Assembly: GCA_027335515.1 (NCBI GenBank)
Contig: DAHWHT010000198.1
Location: forward strand, 1 to 6,109
Reading direction: 5' to 3'
Source of the DNA: Clostridia bacterium
GTDB lineage: Bacteria > Bacillota_E > RBS10-35 > JAJYVN01
Length of the DNA: 6,109 nt
Shown: in pieces, positions 4,872-6,109 of the stretch
How positions within the stretch are numbered: the first letter of the stretch is position 1
Layout: the number at the start of each line of letters is the position of its first letter
Made by a program: the position numbers and the translations under genes
The notes under the pieces: generated by a model
What the model saw: the letters and a program-made list of their open reading frames with translations, nothing else
What the model was told of the DNA's origin: nothing
Databases searched by the model: none

Positions 4872-5354
4872 ATGGTCATGGATACCGCGGCCACGGACCG
4901 CGGCAACGGCACGGGACAGGCCCTGGAGGTCGTCACCGGGGTGGTGCGGCTGCTGCGTGCGGCGGCCGCCGGACCGCATGCGCCCGGCGGCGGACTGTCG
5001 CTCACGGAGTTCCGCCTGCTCAAGCGGTTGGGCGAGGGCGTGCGTTTGGCCCGCGAGTTGGCCGCGGAACTCGACGTGACGGCGCCGACGGTGAGCGCCG
5101 CGGTCGACGCCCTGGTATGCCGCGGGTTGGTGGAGCGGTGCGCTCCGGCCGGTGATCGCCGCGCCGTGCCCCTGGCCGCGACGCCGGCCGGCCTGGAGGC
5201 CCTCGCGGCCGCGCGGCTGGTTCAGCAGCGGGCCCTGGCCACGCTGCTCGACCAACTGTCGCCGCGCGAGCGCCGCGCGCTGCAGGTGGCCCTCCCGGCG
5301 CTGGCCAGGGCGCTTGAGGCCCAGCGGCGCGTCGAGACGGTGGTGGCCCCGTGA
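4872..5354 (+). CDS. MarR-family transcriptional regulator
   Basis: The predicted protein has 160 residues, normal for the family (140-170). It acts as a dimeric winged-helix DNA-binding repressor in the cytoplasm. The layout is standard: an N-terminal dimerisation helix (about 15-33); [15 protein letters not shown] (42-56) at the start of the winged helix; [11 protein letters not shown] (59-69); a recognition helix [20 protein letters not shown] (70-89); a wing with the family's Asp-Arg-Arg signature (GDRRAVPL, 94-101); AATPAG (102-107); and long C-terminal helices that complete the dimer interface. Cys83 and Cys90 flank the end of the recognition helix and could sense oxidants, but this is speculative. 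The stop overlaps the GTG start of an MFS exporter by four bases, so the two are translationally coupled. The common arrangement of MarR repressor plus drug pump implies release of repression by a toxic ligand. A dyad over its own promoter supports autoregulation. Confidence 0.92.
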   Translation: MVMDTAATDRGNGTGQALEVVTGVVRLLRAAAAGPHAPGGGLSLTEFRLLKRLGEGVRLARELAAELDVTAPTVSAAVDALVCRGLVERCAPAGDRRAVPLAATPAGLEALAAARLVQQRALATLLDQLSPRERRALQVALPALARALEAQRRVETVVAP

Positions 5355-6109
5355 CCGCGCACAGCGAGGCGGTGGCGTCCCCAGACCGCTACAAATGGGT
5401 GGCGCTCTCCAATACGACGATCGCGATGCTCCTGGCCACCATCGACGGTTCCATCATGCTGATCGCCATGCCGGCCATCTTTCGCGGCATCCACCTCAAC
5501 CCGCTGGTGCCCGGCAACAGCTTCTACCTCCTGTGGATGATTCTCGGCTATCTGGTGGTGACCAGCGTGCTGGTCGTCAGCCTCGGGCGGCTCGGCGACA
5601 TGTTCGGCCGCGTGCGGATGTATAACCTGGGGTTTGTCATCTACACGGCGGCCTCACTGCTCTTGACCATCGACTGGCTGACGGGCGCCGCCGGGGCCGA
5701 CTGGTTGATCGTGGGGCGCATCGTGCAGGGCATCGGCGGGGCCTTTCTCATGGCCAACTCCGTGGCCATCCTCACCGACGCATTCCCCGCCAACCAGCGC
5801 GGTCTGGCGTTGGGAATCAACAACATCGCCGGTATCAGCGGCAACTTCATCGGACTGGTGCTGGGCGGTATCCTCGCACCCATCGATTGGCGGTTGGTGT
5901 TTCTGGTCTCGGTGCCGTTTGGTCTGTTCGGCACGATCTGGGCCTACCTCAAGCTGCGGGACGGCGGCACGCGCCGCCGCGAGCCGGTTGACGGGTGGGG
6001 CAACGCCACGTTCGCCATCGGGCTGACTCTGGTGATGATCGGTATCACGGGGGGTATCCAGCCGTACGGCGGCCACACGATGGGCTGGACCAACCCGCGC
6101 GTGTTGGGC
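5351..6109 (+). CDS. MFS multidrug efflux transporter, DHA2 (EmrB/QacA) family, N-terminal part
   Basis: The gene starts with GTG within GTGA, which holds the MarR stop, and runs off the right edge; 253 residues are visible. It should export drugs or other toxic compounds across the cytoplasmic membrane using the proton gradient. Visible landmarks: helix 1 with the DHA2 motif [15 protein letters not shown] (29-43, Asp32); helix 2 (about 59-78); the MFS motif [14 protein letters not shown] (79-91) in the loop between helices 2 and 3; helix 3 (93-108); [15 protein letters not shown] (122-136) in helix 4, with the motif-B Arg123; [11 protein letters not shown] (145-155); the motif-C region of helix 5, [13 protein letters not shown] (161-173), in which the usual Gly-Pro is Gly-Asn; and [13 protein letters not shown] (179-191), typical of the 14-helix branch. 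The usual length is 470-550 residues, so about half is missing beyond the edge. The substrate cannot be told from the sequence. Confidence 0.93.
   Translation, partial: MTAHSEAVASPDRYKWVALSNTTIAMLLATIDGSIMLIAMPAIFRGIHLNPLVPGNSFYLLWMILGYLVVTSVLVVSLGRLGDMFGRVRMYNLGFVIYTAASLLLTIDWLTGAAGADWLIVGRIVQGIGGAFLMANSVAILTDAFPANQRGLALGINNIAGISGNFIGLVLGGILAPIDWRLVFLVSVPFGLFGTIWAYLKLRDGGTRRREPVDGWGNATFAIGLTLVMIGITGGIQPYGGHTMGWTNPRVLG

Noticed and set aside
4734..5255. 173-codon open frame on the minus strand
   Set aside because: It is antisense to the MarR gene and its promoter, with no domain or ribosome site. The + strand product is a clear MarR protein.
1..6109. CRISPR arrays, tRNA genes, rRNA and known riboswitches
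   Set aside because: No regularly spaced direct repeats, no tRNA-like cloverleaf with GTTCRAAYC, and no riboswitch core motif was found by eye on either strand.

Overview
This is a GC-rich window with bacterial features: lipoprotein signal peptides, strong purine-rich ribosome sites such as AAGGAGGTG, a MarR regulator and a 14-helix-type MFS exporter. The protein style would fit a high-GC Firmicutes-like lineage (Sulfobacillus/Thermaerobacter type) or an actinobacterium. The sequence alone does not settle the taxon.

All supported genes lie on the + strand. From left to right: (1) positions 1-444 hold the middle of a P-type (Ca2+-type, PII) cation ATPase. It runs off the left edge and is broken exactly at the catalytic DKTGT motif, so it is read as a pseudogene. 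(2) Positions 445-1193 have no intact gene. They hold GC-rich palindromes and a short stretch resembling the N-terminal part of DruA/DUF4338 proteins. (3) Positions 1194-1973 encode a lipoprotein with a family-9-like carbohydrate-binding domain and no catalytic domain. (4) Positions 1974-3126 are another gene-poor stretch of about 1.15 kb. It has several clean hairpins and coding-like scraps in different frames: a second DruA-like scrap and a zinc-ribbon-like scrap. It looks like eroded mobile or accessory DNA. (5) Positions 3127-4527 encode a lipoprotein solute-binding protein of the ABC sugar-uptake type, with no permease or ATPase gene beside it. (6) Positions 4528-4871 are intergenic. They carry a very GC-rich stem-loop, then a good sigma-70-type promoter whose -10 box lies inside an imperfect dyad. 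(7) Positions 4872-5354 encode a MarR-family regulator. It overlaps by 4 bases (GTGA) with (8), an MFS/DHA2 drug-efflux transporter that runs off the right edge.

Functionally the window has two themes. One is cell-surface handling of carbohydrates or other solutes by two orphan lipoproteins (1194-1973 and 3127-4527), which are separated by decayed DNA and need not be an operon. The other is a classic MarR-repressor/efflux-pump operon (4872 to the right edge), probably autoregulated through the dyad over its promoter. The broken ATPase and the scraps in both long gaps suggest past insertion and deletion. I do not see convincing evidence of a new multi-gene system. The best leads are the ATPase break, the two DruA-like scraps, the structured gap at 1974-3126 and the MarR operator.
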